Of a stretch of 64,000 bases of DNA, positions 7,355 through 16,103 are shown in pieces. Below the pieces are notes generated by a model. That model made no database searches. It worked only from the letters and a program-made list of their open reading frames with translations, and had not been told where the DNA came from. This DNA is from CAIOYC01 sp965277345 (GTDB lineage Bacteria > Pseudomonadota > Alphaproteobacteria > Caulobacterales > Caulobacteraceae): NCBI GenBank assembly GCA_965277345.1, contig CBDICI010000002.1:248001-312000 (forward strand). The letters are read 5' to 3'. The position numbers and the translations under genes were made by a program. The stretch's first letter is position 1. The number at the start of each line of letters is the position of its first letter.

Positions 7355-9186
7355 GCGCCTCCGAACCCGGTCGCCTGCGCTTTCGCGTCGGGGCCGGCGA
7401 CGGGGTGAAGCTGCGCCTGCCCAAACCGGTGGAGGCGCGGGGCTTCGCCGCCCAGTTGCGCGCCTCGGTCCGCTCCTCCGAGGTGCTGCTGGTGATGGTC
7501 GCCGCCCTGGTGGGCGTCGGCGCGGGCGTGCTGGTCACCGGCATGAGCTACATGACCCAACTGGCGCACGTGCTGTTCTTCGGCATCGCGCTGGATCAGC
7601 GGCTGTCGGCGGTGGACCATGTGAGCCTCCTCGCCGCCCTGGTCACGCCCACCCTGGCGGGGCTGGCCATCGGCGGGATCGAGCTGATCCGGCGCCACCG
7701 CAAGAGCCGCACCCCCGTCGACCCGATCGAGGCCAATGCGCTGCGCGGCGGGCGGATGAGCCTGAAGGACAGCCTGGTGGTCAGCCTGCAGACCATGATC
7801 TCCAACGGCGGCGGCGCCTCGGTGGGGCTGGAGGCGGGCTATACCCAGATCGGCGCCGGGCTGGCCTCGCGCCTCGGCATGATGCTGCGGCTGCGGCGCA
7901 AGGATTTGCGCATCATGGTCGGCTGCGGGGCGGCGGGCGCCATCGCCGCGGCGTTCGGCGCACCGCTCACCGGGGCCTTCTACGCCTTCGAGCTGATCGT
8001 CGGGGTCTATTCCATCGGCAATGTGGCGGCGGTGACCGCCGCCTCGCTTTCGGCGGTGCTGACCGCCACCGCGCTCGGCGGCGCGCCCTATGCCCTGGCC
8101 ACCGCGCCGGTGGTGGGCATCCACCCGATCCATTACCTGATGCTGATGGCCATCGGCCTGGTGGCCGCCAGCATCGGGGTGGCGGTGATGCAGACCACCG
8201 CCTGGGTGGAGCGCGGGTTCGAGTGGTCGCGCCTGCCGAGCTGGGTGCGCCCGGCGGTGGGCGGGCTGATGGTGGGATGCCTGGCGCTGGTCTCGCCCCA
8301 GGTGCTGGCCGCCGGACACGGCGCCATGCGGCTGGACGTGCCGCTCGACCTGCCGATGAAGGCGCTGGCGCTGCTGATCGGGCTGAAGCTGGTGGCGGCG
8401 ATGATCTCGCTCGGCTCGGGCTTTCGCGGCGGGCTGTTCTTCGCCAGCCTGTTCGTGGGCGCCCTGATCGGCAAGTTCAGCGCCGCCGTCTATGGCCGCT
8501 GGCTGCCGGGGTTCGGGCTCGACCCCACCGCCTGCGTGCTGACCGGCATGGGCGTATTCGCCGTGGCGGTGGTGGGCGGGCCGCTGACCATGTCGTTCCT
8601 GGTGCTGGAGACCACCGGCGACTTTTCCGTCACCGCCCCGATTCTCGCCGCCTGCGTGGCCACCAGCCTGGTGGTGCGCGAGACCTTCGGCTTCTCCTTC
8701 TCCACCTGGCGGCTGCACCTTCGAGGCGAAACCATCCGCAGCGCCGCCGATGTGGGCTGGGTGCGCTCCATGACCGTGGGCAAGCTGATGCGGCGCGACC
8801 CCAGCACCATCCCCGCCGCCTCGACCCTGGCGGAGTTCCGCCGCCGCTTTCCCCTCGGCTCCGGCGCCACCGTAGTCGTGCTGGATGGGGAGGAGCGCTA
8901 TGCCGGCATCGTCGCCACCGCCGAGCTGTTCGCCAACGAACTGGACGCCGACAAGGACAGGCTGAAGGTCGGCGACCTGGCCAAGCTGCCGGAGGTGGCG
9001 CTCTTGCCGCAATGGAACATCAAGGAGGCCCTGGCCGTGTTCGAGCGCGCCGAGGCCGAGACCCTGGCCGTGGTGGAGGGCGAGGACACCGGCGCGGTGA
9101 TCGGCTCCATGACCGAAGCCTTCGCCACCCGCCGCTACGCCGAGGAACTCGACAAGGCCAACCAGGGCGTGACGGGGGAGTTGTAG
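7351..9186 (+). CDS. ClC-family chloride channel/transporter with C-terminal CBS domains
   Basis: 611-residue inner-membrane protein. About ten to twelve hydrophobic segments occupy residues 40-450, with the ClC selectivity regions GGGASVGLEAGYTQ (the glutamate matches the gating glutamate of GREGP) and GSGFRGGLFFASLFVGA. The soluble C-terminus from about residue 470 (VRSMTVGKLMRRDPSTIP, and a second unit near LPQWNIKEALAVFERAE) is a CBS-domain pair. Family members are chloride channels or chloride/proton exchangers; the mode cannot be told here. The start is set by the ATGA overlap with rnhB; an in-frame ATG at 7321 is the alternative. Confidence 0.88.
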   Translation: MSASEPGRLRFRVGAGDGVKLRLPKPVEARGFAAQLRASVRSSEVLLVMVAALVGVGAGVLVTGMSYMTQLAHVLFFGIALDQRLSAVDHVSLLAALVTPTLAGLAIGGIELIRRHRKSRTPVDPIEANALRGGRMSLKDSLVVSLQTMISNGGGASVGLEAGYTQIGAGLASRLGMMLRLRRKDLRIMVGCGAAGAIAAAFGAPLTGAFYAFELIVGVYSIGNVAAVTAASLSAVLTATALGGAPYALATAPVVGIHPIHYLMLMAIGLVAASIGVAVMQTTAWVERGFEWSRLPSWVRPAVGGLMVGCLALVSPQVLAAGHGAMRLDVPLDLPMKALALLIGLKLVAAMISLGSGFRGGLFFASLFVGALIGKFSAAVYGRWLPGFGLDPTACVLTGMGVFAVAVVGGPLTMSFLVLETTGDFSVTAPILAACVATSLVVRETFGFSFSTWRLHLRGETIRSAADVGWVRSMTVGKLMRRDPSTIPAASTLAEFRRRFPLGSGATVVVLDGEERYAGIVATAELFANELDADKDRLKVGDLAKLPEVALLPQWNIKEALAVFERAEAETLAVVEGEDTGAVIGSMTEAFATRRYAEELDKANQGVTGEL

Positions 9187-9228
9187 GATGCGGTGACGAT
9201 TTAGGATTTGTAGTTCTTCATTTCTTTC

Positions 9229-9266
9229 GGCCGTCTTGCCCGGACTTGTTGCGGGCATCCATAGCG
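9229..9266. repeat. Half copy of a GTCATGCCCGGAC-type repeat
   Basis: GCCGTCTTGCCCGGACTTGT followed by TGCGGGCATCC forms an imperfect hairpin, related to the full elements at 30996, 42438 and 59344. The 119-bp gap between the ClC gene and the GIY-YIG pseudogene holds nothing else recognisable. Confidence 0.55.
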
Positions 9267-9305
9267 CGGCGTTAACGGTTGCGCCGTGGACCCGCAGAAC
9301 CACAC

Positions 9306-9591
9306 TCACCAATTCAACCGGTTATACAGATCGAGCCAATCGGGGTTCTCCGCCTCGATCAGGTTGATTTTCCATTGCCGTGGATAGCCCTTGATCGTGT
9401 GTTCGCGCTGGATCGCCGACGTGATCAGCTCGAAGGGATTGAACCATGCCAGCCGCTTCACGCCATAGCGCTTGGTGAACCCTTCCATGGCGCCTTCCCG
9501 ATGTTCAAAGGCTCGCCGGGAGAGATCACTCTCGCCGGGAGAGATCACTGGTGACACCGGTGTAGAGCGTGCCGTTCTTGCGGCTCGCCAT
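9306..9591 (-). pseudogene. GIY-YIG nuclease-like gene broken by a 19-bp tandem duplication
   Basis: The upstream part reads MASRKNGTLYTGVTSDLSRR and the downstream part, in another frame, reads FEHREGAMEGFTKRYGVKR and on to NPDWLDLYNRLNW. Together they are a small stand-alone GIY-YIG domain protein, a common family of uncharacterised putative nucleases. The frames are separated by two perfect 19-bp copies at 9512-9549; removing one copy restores a single 88-codon frame. The conserved VYI of the GIY motif lies just before the ATG at 9591, and the frame meets a stop further up without another start, so the 5' end may also be damaged. The downstream fragment could be made alone from 9557 but would lack the catalytic motif. 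Confidence 0.8.
9512..9549. repeat. Perfect 19-bp tandem duplication
   Basis: Two adjacent copies of CTCGCCGGGAGAGATCACT. A 19-bp insertion shifts the frame of the GIY-YIG gene by one base. Perfect identity suggests it is recent, or an assembly artefact. Confidence 0.9.
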
Positions 9592-9683
9592 GATGTAGAC
9601 CGCGATGATCCCGTCAGGGTTTATGGGGCCAAGCTAGCGTTGCGATAGTGACACGCAAGTCATTCCATTCCCGAAGCTGTGTT

Positions 9684-9736
9684 GGTTAACTCAACGCTCG
9701 ATTAACCCTGTACCGACAAGCCTGTGCGCCTGACTC
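9684..9736 (+). promoter_or_regulatory. Candidate CtrA half-sites and a GANTC site upstream of ccrM
   Basis: GGTTAA (9684-9689) and TTAACC (9702-9707) form an inverted pair separated by 12 bp. TTAACC is the half-site bound by CtrA in Caulobacter, where CtrA activates ccrM late in the cell cycle. A GACTC (GANTC) site lies at 9732-9736, 12 bp before the start codon; in Caulobacter, methylation of GANTC sites in the ccrM leader lowers its transcription. Site identity is seen; function is inferred. Confidence 0.6.
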
Positions 9737-9748
9737 TAGGGGACGGGC

Positions 9749-10825
9749 ATGGCGATCGAGACCGACCGGATCATTATCGGCGACTGTATCGAGGCCTTGT
9801 CGCGCCTGCCGGACCGGTCGGTGGACCTGGTGTTCGCCGATCCGCCCTATAACCTGCAGCTCGGCGGCGATCTGCATCGGCCGGATAATTCCAAGGTCGA
9901 TGCGGTGGACGACGACTGGGACCGTTTCGCCTCGTTCGAGGCCTATGACGTCTTTACCAAGGCCTGGATGGCGGAGTGCCGCCGCGTGCTGAAGGATGAC
10001 GGGGCGCTCTGGGTCATCGGCAGCTATCACAACATCTTCCGCGTGGGGGCCACCCTGCAGGACCTCGGCTTCTGGGTGCTGAACGATGTGGTGTGGCGCA
10101 AGTCCAACCCCATGCCGAACTTCAAGGGCACGCGCTTCACCAACGCGCACGAAACGCTGATCTGGGCGGCCAAATCGCGCGGCCAGCGGCGCTACACCTT
10201 CAACTACGACGCGCTGAAGGTGGCCAATGACGACCTTCAGATGCGGTCGGACTGGCTGTTGCCGATCTGCACCGGCGAGGAGCGGCTGAAGGACGCCAAT
10301 GGGAAAAAGGCGCACCCGACCCAGAAGCCCGAGGCGTTGCTGCAGCGGGTGTTGCTGGCCTCTACCAGGCCCGGCGACGTGGTGCTGGACCCCTTCTTCG
10401 GCACTGGCGCCACGGGGGCGGCGGCGCGGCGGCTGGGACGGCGCTGGATCGGCATCGAGCGCGATGTGGAATATGCGCGCCTGGCCGAGCGCCGCATCGC
10501 CGAGGTGACGCCGCTCGACCCGGATCTGCTGACGGTCACCGGCTCCAGGAAGGCCGAGCCGCGCATCCCCTTCGGCATGGTGATCGAGGCGGGGCTGCTC
10601 AACATCGGCGACGAGCTCTATTGCCCCAAGGGGGCGCGGCGGGCCAGGGTGCGCGCCGACGGCAGCCTGATCGCCGGGGCGCTGTCCGGCTCGATCCACA
10701 AGCTCGGGGCCCTGATGGACGAGGCCCCCGCCTGCAACGGCTGGACCTTCTGGCACACCAAGACCGACCGCGGCCTCGCCCCTATCGACCGGCTGCGCAG
10801 CCAGGTGCGGGCCAGCCTGGCCTGA
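9749..10825 (+). CDS. ccrM: Cell-cycle regulated adenine DNA methyltransferase CcrM (GANTC)
   Basis: Beta-class N6-adenine methyltransferase of 358 residues that methylates the A of GANTC. The catalytic DPPY motif is at residues 31-34 (ADPPYNLQLGGDL), and the SAM-binding motif DPFFGTGATG follows near residue 215, the order that defines the beta class. The region after about residue 270 (GMVIEAGLLNIGDELYCP to the end) is the CcrM-specific DNA-recognition domain. In Caulobacter the enzyme acts late in S phase and is removed by Lon, and GANTC methylation tunes cell-cycle promoters together with GcrA. No restriction partner is nearby, as expected for an orphan methyltransferase. It is convergent with efp, 7 bp apart. 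Confidence 0.97.
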   Translation: MAIETDRIIIGDCIEALSRLPDRSVDLVFADPPYNLQLGGDLHRPDNSKVDAVDDDWDRFASFEAYDVFTKAWMAECRRVLKDDGALWVIGSYHNIFRVGATLQDLGFWVLNDVVWRKSNPMPNFKGTRFTNAHETLIWAAKSRGQRRYTFNYDALKVANDDLQMRSDWLLPICTGEERLKDANGKKAHPTQKPEALLQRVLLASTRPGDVVLDPFFGTGATGAAARRLGRRWIGIERDVEYARLAERRIAEVTPLDPDLLTVTGSRKAEPRIPFGMVIEAGLLNIGDELYCPKGARRARVRADGSLIAGALSGSIHKLGALMDEAPACNGWTFWHTKTDRGLAPIDRLRSQVRASLA

Positions 10826-10832
10826 TCGGCGA

Positions 10833-11408
10833 TCAATCCTTGTCCTTGGCGCGCTCCACATAGGCGCCGTCGGCGGTCATCACCACGATGCGGGTGCCGG
10901 CGGTGATATAGGTGGGCACCATGGTGCGCACGCCGTTGGCCAGCATGGCGGGCTTGTAGGAGCCGGAGGCGGTCTGGCCCTTCATCACCGCCTCGGTCTC
11001 CACCACCTCCACCGTGGCGCGCTGAGGGAGTTCGATGGCGATGGGCACCTCGTCGTGCAGCGACAGGTGCACCGTCGTGCCGTCGGTGAGATAGTTGGCG
11101 GCCTCGCCCACCAGCTCCTTCGGTACGGTGACCTGATCGAAGGTCTCCGGGTTCATGAAGTGGAAGCCGTCGCCGTCGCTGTAGAGGAAGTTGTATTCCC
11201 GCTCGTCGACAAAGGCGCGCTCCACCTGTTCGGTGGTGCGATAGCGCTCGGACACCTTCACCCCGTCGGAGATGCGGCGCATGTCGAGCTGGGTCACCGG
11301 GGTGCCCTTGCCGGGGTGGATGTTCTCCACGCTGAGCACGACATAGAGCTTGGTGTCGATATCGACGACGGACCCCTTGCGGAGGGAGCTGGCGGCTACT
11401 TTTGGCAT
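10833..11408 (-). CDS. efp: Translation elongation factor P
   Basis: 191 residues, three-domain EF-P that rescues ribosomes stalled at polyproline. The tip lysine that is post-translationally lysylated is present as K34 in HPGKGTP. The remaining domains are intact through to the C-terminal AYVERAKDKD. The ATG at 11408 is chosen because family conservation starts at MPKVAASSLRKG; an in-frame extension upstream is not conserved. The two enzymes that modify K34 (EpmA, EpmB) are encoded divergently on the other side of an 82-bp promoter region, so factor and modification enzymes form one locus. Confidence 0.97.
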   Translation of the reverse strand: MPKVAASSLRKGSVVDIDTKLYVVLSVENIHPGKGTPVTQLDMRRISDGVKVSERYRTTEQVERAFVDEREYNFLYSDGDGFHFMNPETFDQVTVPKELVGEAANYLTDGTTVHLSLHDEVPIAIELPQRATVEVVETEAVMKGQTASGSYKPAMLANGVRTMVPTYITAGTRIVVMTADGAYVERAKDKD

Positions 11409-11490
11409 TGTTCTCGCAACCTTGGCCGCGCGGGTGGGCCGGCGGCAGTCATGACTTGATTCCCCGCGCACCTACACGCACGAGGCGGGG

Positions 11491-12546
11491 ATGACAAACC
11501 CTTCACCCGATGGACGCGCCCGGAGCCATGCGGCCAAGCGGCCTCACCTGCTGGCGCGCAACGCCCTGACCCGCGCGGTGCGCGCCTGGTTCGAGGCGCG
11601 GGACTTCACCGAGGTGGAGACCGCGGCGCTGCAGGTCTCGCCCGGCAACGAGGCGCATCTGCACGCCTTCGCCACCGACCTGGTCGGCCCGGGCGGCGCG
11701 GCGCACCGGCTCTATCTGCACACCTCGCCGGAGTTCGCGTGCAAGACCCTGCTGGCGGCGGGGGAGCGGCGCATCTTCGACTTCGCCCGGGTATGGCGCA
11801 ACCGCGAGCGGGGGCCGCTGCACCATCCGGAATTCACCCTGCTGGAATGGTATCGCGCCGAGGCGCCCTATGAGGCGCTGATGGCCGACTGCGCCGCCCT
11901 GCTGGTTTTGGCGGCGCAGAGCGGCGGCCGACGCGCGTTCGCCTTTCGCGGCCGGACCATGGACCCCTTCGCCGCGCCCGAACGCCTGACGGTGGCGGAC
12001 GCCTTCACCCACATGGCGGGCGTGGACCTGCTGGCCACCGTGGGGACGGAGGGGGAGACCGATCGCGACGCCCTCGCCGCCGCCGCGCGTGGGAAGGGTA
12101 TCCGCGTGGCGGACGACGACACCTGGGCCGACGTGTTCAGCCGCGTGATGGTGGAAAGGGTCGAGCCCAACCTCGGCGTCGGCCGCGCCACCATCCTTCA
12201 TGAGTACCCGGTGAGCGAGGCCGCCCTGGCGCGGATCAGTGCGCGCGATCCCAGGGTGGCGGACCGGTTCGAGCTCTATGCCTGCGGGGTGGAGCTGGCC
12301 AACGCCTTCGCCGAACTCACCGACCCGGCCGAACAGCGCCGCCGCTTCGAGGCGGAGATGGCGGAGAAGGCCCGCGTCTACGGCGAGCGCTACCCCCTCG
12401 ACGAGGATTTCCTGGCGGCGCTGGCGCACATGCCGCGGGCGTCGGGCGCGGCGCTGGGCTTCGACCGCCTGGCCATGCTGGCCACCGGCGCGGAGCGGAT
12501 CGAACAGGTGCTGTGGACGCCGGTGGTCGATCCGGACGGCGCCTAG
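11491..12546 (+). CDS. epmA: EF-P lysine lysyltransferase EpmA (GenX/PoxA)
   Basis: Class II lysyl-tRNA synthetase-like enzyme (351 residues) without an anticodon-binding domain; it attaches (R)-beta-lysine to EF-P K34. Seen: motif 2 region FDFARVWRNRERGPLHHPEFTLLEW, the amino-acid pocket FELYACGVELANAFAEL, and the motif 3 region SGAALGFDRLAML. The length fits EpmA and is too short for LysS. It is divergent from efp and followed by epmB after 70 bp. Confidence 0.95.
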   Translation: MTNPSPDGRARSHAAKRPHLLARNALTRAVRAWFEARDFTEVETAALQVSPGNEAHLHAFATDLVGPGGAAHRLYLHTSPEFACKTLLAAGERRIFDFARVWRNRERGPLHHPEFTLLEWYRAEAPYEALMADCAALLVLAAQSGGRRAFAFRGRTMDPFAAPERLTVADAFTHMAGVDLLATVGTEGETDRDALAAAARGKGIRVADDDTWADVFSRVMVERVEPNLGVGRATILHEYPVSEAALARISARDPRVADRFELYACGVELANAFAELTDPAEQRRRFEAEMAEKARVYGERYPLDEDFLAALAHMPRASGAALGFDRLAMLATGAERIEQVLWTPVVDPDGA

Positions 12547-12616
12547 CTCGGGACCCGATATCACCCCCTTACCCATTTGCTCTGGAAGCGCGGACGGGCC
12601 ATATCGCGGCCTGCCA

Positions 12617-13672
12617 ATGAACGCTCCCCTCTTCACCAAGACCCTCCGCACGCCCCAGGCCCTGGCGCGGGCCGGGCTGATCGCGCCCGAACGGCTGGCC
12701 GAGCTCGTCCCCGTGGCGGCGCGCTACGCCCTCGCCATCACCCCCGCCAGCGCCGCCCTGATCGACCCGAGCGATCCGGACGATCCCATCGCCCGCCAGT
12801 TCGTGCCGAGCGCGGCCGAGCTGATCGCCGCACCGGGAGAGCGCGCCGACCCGGTGGGCGATGGGGCGCACAGCCCGGTGGAGGGGATCGTGCATCGCTA
12901 TCCCGACCGGGTGCTGCTGATGGCCACCCACACCTGCGCCACCTATTGCCGCTTCTGCTTTCGCCGCGAGGTGGTGGGGCCCGGCAAGGCCGACGGGTTG
13001 TCGCCCGAGGCGCTGGACGCGGCCCTGGCCTATATCGCCGGGCGGCCGGACATCTGGGAAGTGATCCTCACCGGCGGCGATCCCCTGGTGCTGTCCGACC
13101 GGCGGCTCGGCGCGGTGATGGAGCGGCTGGGCGAGATCGGGCACGTGAAGGTGGTGCGGCTGCACACGCGTGTCCCCGCGGTCGATCCGGGGCGGGTGAC
13201 CTCCGCCCTCGTCGCCGCGCTGAAGCGGTCCGGCAAGGCGGTCTATGTGGCGCTGCACGCCAACCATCCGCGCGAGCTGACGGGGGCGGCGCGCGCCGCC
13301 TGCGCCCGCCTGATCGACGCCGGCATCCCCATGCTCAGCCAGACCGTGCTGCTGAAGGGGGTGAATGACGACATCGGGACGCTGACCGCCCTGATGCGCG
13401 GCTTCGTGGAGATGCGGGTGCGACCGTACTACCTGCACCACGGCGATCTGGCGCCCGGCACGGGCCATCTGCGCACCGGCCTGGAGGACGGGCAGACGCT
13501 GATGCGGGGCCTGCGCGGCGGCGTCTCCGGCCTCTGCCAACCCACCTACGTGCTCGACATTCCCGGCGGCCACGGCAAGGTCCCCGTCGGCCCGGCCTAT
13601 CTCGACCACGGCGGGAGCGAGGCGACGGTCACCGATCCCTGGGGAGAGATGCACCCCTACCCGCCGCGCTGA
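12617..13672 (+). CDS. epmB: EF-P beta-lysylation protein EpmB (lysine 2,3-aminomutase-like)
   Basis: Radical SAM, PLP-dependent enzyme (351 residues) that makes (R)-beta-lysine for EpmA. The Fe-S cluster motif CxxxCxxC is seen as CATYCRFC, followed by FRREVVG. The PLP-binding lysine lies in the C-terminal GGHGKVPVGP. It is shorter than catabolic KamA, which agrees with EpmB. The ATG at 12617 is preferred; upstream in-frame sequence overlaps epmA and is unrelated. The third enzyme of the pathway, the hydroxylase EpmC, is not in this window. Confidence 0.94.
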   Translation: MNAPLFTKTLRTPQALARAGLIAPERLAELVPVAARYALAITPASAALIDPSDPDDPIARQFVPSAAELIAAPGERADPVGDGAHSPVEGIVHRYPDRVLLMATHTCATYCRFCFRREVVGPGKADGLSPEALDAALAYIAGRPDIWEVILTGGDPLVLSDRRLGAVMERLGEIGHVKVVRLHTRVPAVDPGRVTSALVAALKRSGKAVYVALHANHPRELTGAARAACARLIDAGIPMLSQTVLLKGVNDDIGTLTALMRGFVEMRVRPYYLHHGDLAPGTGHLRTGLEDGQTLMRGLRGGVSGLCQPTYVLDIPGGHGKVPVGPAYLDHGGSEATVTDPWGEMHPYPPR

Positions 13673-13688
13673 ATCAACGCATACATTC

Positions 13689-13709
13689 GGTCCCGTCTTG
13701 TCAGGGACC
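13689..13709 (+). terminator. Weak hairpin after epmB
   Basis: GGTCCC and GGGACC separated by nine bases, 16 bp after the epmB stop. There is no U-tract, so it may be only an mRNA 3' hairpin. Confidence 0.3.
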
Positions 13710-13769
13710 CGCCCTTGACCGATGGATCGCGCCAATGCGTTGGAACCTAACATGGAATAAGCAGGCCGC

Positions 13770-15074
13770 ATGACCGACGCGCCGCCGCGCCGCACCATCC
13801 TTGGTCCCTGGACCCTGGTGATCCTGCTGTGCTTGACCCACATGATGGCCTTTGTGGACCGTTTCGCCCTGGCCGCGGTGGCCGGACCGCTCAAGACCGC
13901 GTTCGGGCTGAACGAGACCGGCCTCGGCGCCCTGCAGGGGCTGGCCATCGCCCTGCCCTATGCCGCGGTCATCCTGCCCTTCGGCCGGCTGGCCGACCGC
14001 ATATCGCCGCGCCCCCTGATCGTCGGGGGGATTGTGGCCTGGACCCTCGGCGGCCTCGCCTGCGCCTTCAGCGCCACGATCCAGCAGCTTTGGGCCGCGC
14101 GTATGCTCATGGGCGCCGGGCAGGCGGCGTTCATTCCGGCGGCCCTGACCCTGTTTCGCGGCGCGTTCGGCGTCCAGGGTCTGGCCCGGCCGCTCTCGCT
14201 GTTCACCGCCGGTGCGACCCTCGGCAAGAGCGTGGCCCTGTTGATGAGCGGGTGGATCCTCACCGCCTATCTGACCGCCCCGATCCTGCACGCCCTGTTC
14301 GGGGCGCCGTGGCGGGCGGTGCTGGCCCTGACCGCGGCGCCCAACCTGATCCTGGCCGCGGCCTTGCTGTTCACCCCCGCGCCGGCCCTGAGCGCCGCCC
14401 CCGCCCGCCCGCCTGTGGACCGGCCGGCCGGCCGCCTGATCCGCAGCGTCTGCTTCTGGAGCTTCGCCCTTCTGGCCGTGGCGCCGATTATCCTGATCCA
14501 GGCCACCGCCGCCTGGACGCCGGTCTTCTTCGCGCGCAGCTTCCAGCTTTCGACGGCCAGGGCCGCCCTCCTGGTGGGGAGCGTGGTGCTAATCTTCGCC
14601 CCGCTCGGCCATCTCATCGGCGGACAACTCACCGCCGCCGGCATCAAAAGAGGCATCGAACCGGGACGGCTGGTGGCGCTCTGCCTGGCGCTGGCCTGCC
14701 CGGTGGGCCTCGCCTTCTGCCTGTCGCCCAACCTCGCCGTGTCGCTGTCGGCTTACGGACTGATCGTCATGATCCTCGGCATCGCCGGGCCGGCCGGCCT
14801 GACCGGCGTCAGCCGCCTGGCGCCTACGGGACAAGTGGCCTCGGCCAACGCCCTGTTCATGGGTCTGGTCACCCTGGTGGGCGTGGGCCTTGGGCCGACC
14901 CTGGTGGGGCTGATCAGCGACACCGTCTTCGGCGGCGCGGCCGGCCTCAGATACGCCCTCGCCGCCCTGCTGGTCGTCGTGCCCCTGGTCGGGGTTGCGC
15001 TCATGCTCGGCTATGAGAGGCTGTGGCGGCCAGCACCCGCCGGCGGCCCTGGCAGGCAACCCTTAACCGCTTAG
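13770..15074 (+). CDS. MFS transporter
   Basis: 434-residue inner-membrane protein with about twelve hydrophobic segments in two halves joined by a loop near residue 210 (SAAPARPPVDRPAGRL). The loop between the second and third helices has the MFS signature PFGRLADRISPRP. TM1 carries AFVDRFALAAVAGPLK, reminiscent of the spinster-like/ACS group. Its substrate is unknown. An AraC-type regulator gene follows 16 bp downstream on the same strand, so that regulator may control it or be co-transcribed with it. Confidence 0.85.
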   Translation: MTDAPPRRTILGPWTLVILLCLTHMMAFVDRFALAAVAGPLKTAFGLNETGLGALQGLAIALPYAAVILPFGRLADRISPRPLIVGGIVAWTLGGLACAFSATIQQLWAARMLMGAGQAAFIPAALTLFRGAFGVQGLARPLSLFTAGATLGKSVALLMSGWILTAYLTAPILHALFGAPWRAVLALTAAPNLILAAALLFTPAPALSAAPARPPVDRPAGRLIRSVCFWSFALLAVAPIILIQATAAWTPVFFARSFQLSTARAALLVGSVVLIFAPLGHLIGGQLTAAGIKRGIEPGRLVALCLALACPVGLAFCLSPNLAVSLSAYGLIVMILGIAGPAGLTGVSRLAPTGQVASANALFMGLVTLVGVGLGPTLVGLISDTVFGGAAGLRYALAALLVVVPLVGVALMLGYERLWRPAPAGGPGRQPLTA

Positions 15075-15090
15075 GCCGCTTCAGTTTCGT

Positions 15091-16101
15091 ATGCTCGACA
15101 GTCTGAATTTCTCGACCGAGTCCTATCGGCCCTCCGAGCGCTTCACCCGCTATCGCGATTTCTACCAGCCCGGCGCGGACGGGGTGCAGATCGGCGCAAA
15201 CGTGGCGGTGGAGGTGCACGGGTGGCGGCTGGAGGGGCTGGTCCTCTATGGCCGCAGGATGCGCGGCGTGGGCGGCGAGCGGCTGGCCGACCGGGTGCGC
15301 CAGAACCAGTTCGACCATTTCACCCTGCAGCTCAACCTCGGCGGCGAGTTCCATGGCGAGGGCGCGCAGGGGTTCCACGCCGTGCGGCCGGGCGAAATCC
15401 TGCTGCTCGACATGACCAGGCCCATGCGAACCCGCATGTCCGACGCCCACCTCATCACCCTCGGCCTGCCGCGCAAGACGGTCGAAGCGGCGGCGTTGTC
15501 GGTGGACGATCTGCACGGGCTGGTCATTCCCGCCCGGCACGGCGCGCCGCTGGCGAGCCTTCTGGTGTCGTCCGTCGAGCGGATGAGGTTCGCATCCAGC
15601 CCTCTGGACGCCGGCGTCGGGCCCGCCCTCGCCACGCTGCTCGGCGCGGCGCTGAACCGGATGGGGCTGGGGCGGCGGCTGGACGGTGAGCGGAGCGAGG
15701 AGGAGCGGCGGGAAGCCGCCCGCCGGTTCATCCGCGCCCACCTGGCGGACGAGGCGCTCGACCCCGAGCGGGTCGCCCGCGCCACCAACCTGTCGCGCGC
15801 CACCCTCTACCGGGTGTTCGAGGGCTCGGGCGGCGTGCGGAAATACATCCAGGCCCAGCGGCTGGTGCGCCTGAAGGGCAGCCTGATCGACCTGCACGGC
15901 GCGGCGCCGGTCTCGGCCCTCGCCTATGACGCCGGCTTCGCCAGCGAGCACCATGCCAGCCGCAGTTTCCGCCAGGAGTTCGGCCTGCCCCCCGCCGCCT
16001 TCCGCCGCCGCGCCCGCCAGATGGCGCAATCGCCGTTCGGCGAGCAGGCCAGCCAGCTGAAGCGCCGGATGCTGTCCTGGTACGCCCACCTGGACGTGTA
16101 G
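15091..16101 (+). CDS. AraC-family transcriptional regulator
   Basis: 336 residues. The C-terminal third has the double helix-turn-helix of the family (DPERVARATNLSRATLYRVFEGSGG, then VSALAYDAGFASEHHASRSFRQEFG). The N-terminal part resembles the AraC-binding-like/cupin effector domain (FTLQLNLGGEFHGEG..VRPGEILLLDMTRPMR). It probably controls the MFS gene 16 bp upstream, or a target elsewhere. It is convergent with a glycosyltransferase gene, only 2 bp apart. Confidence 0.88.
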   Translation: MLDSLNFSTESYRPSERFTRYRDFYQPGADGVQIGANVAVEVHGWRLEGLVLYGRRMRGVGGERLADRVRQNQFDHFTLQLNLGGEFHGEGAQGFHAVRPGEILLLDMTRPMRTRMSDAHLITLGLPRKTVEAAALSVDDLHGLVIPARHGAPLASLLVSSVERMRFASSPLDAGVGPALATLLGAALNRMGLGRRLDGERSEEERREAARRFIRAHLADEALDPERVARATNLSRATLYRVFEGSGGVRKYIQAQRLVRLKGSLIDLHGAAPVSALAYDAGFASEHHASRSFRQEFGLPPAAFRRRARQMAQSPFGEQASQLKRRMLSWYAHLDV

Positions 16102-16103
16102 CT

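Noticed and set aside
7279..9312. 677-codon minus-strand frame over the ClC gene
   Set aside because: Shadow frame rich in His, Gln and Gly; the plus-strand gene has membrane segments and CBS domains.
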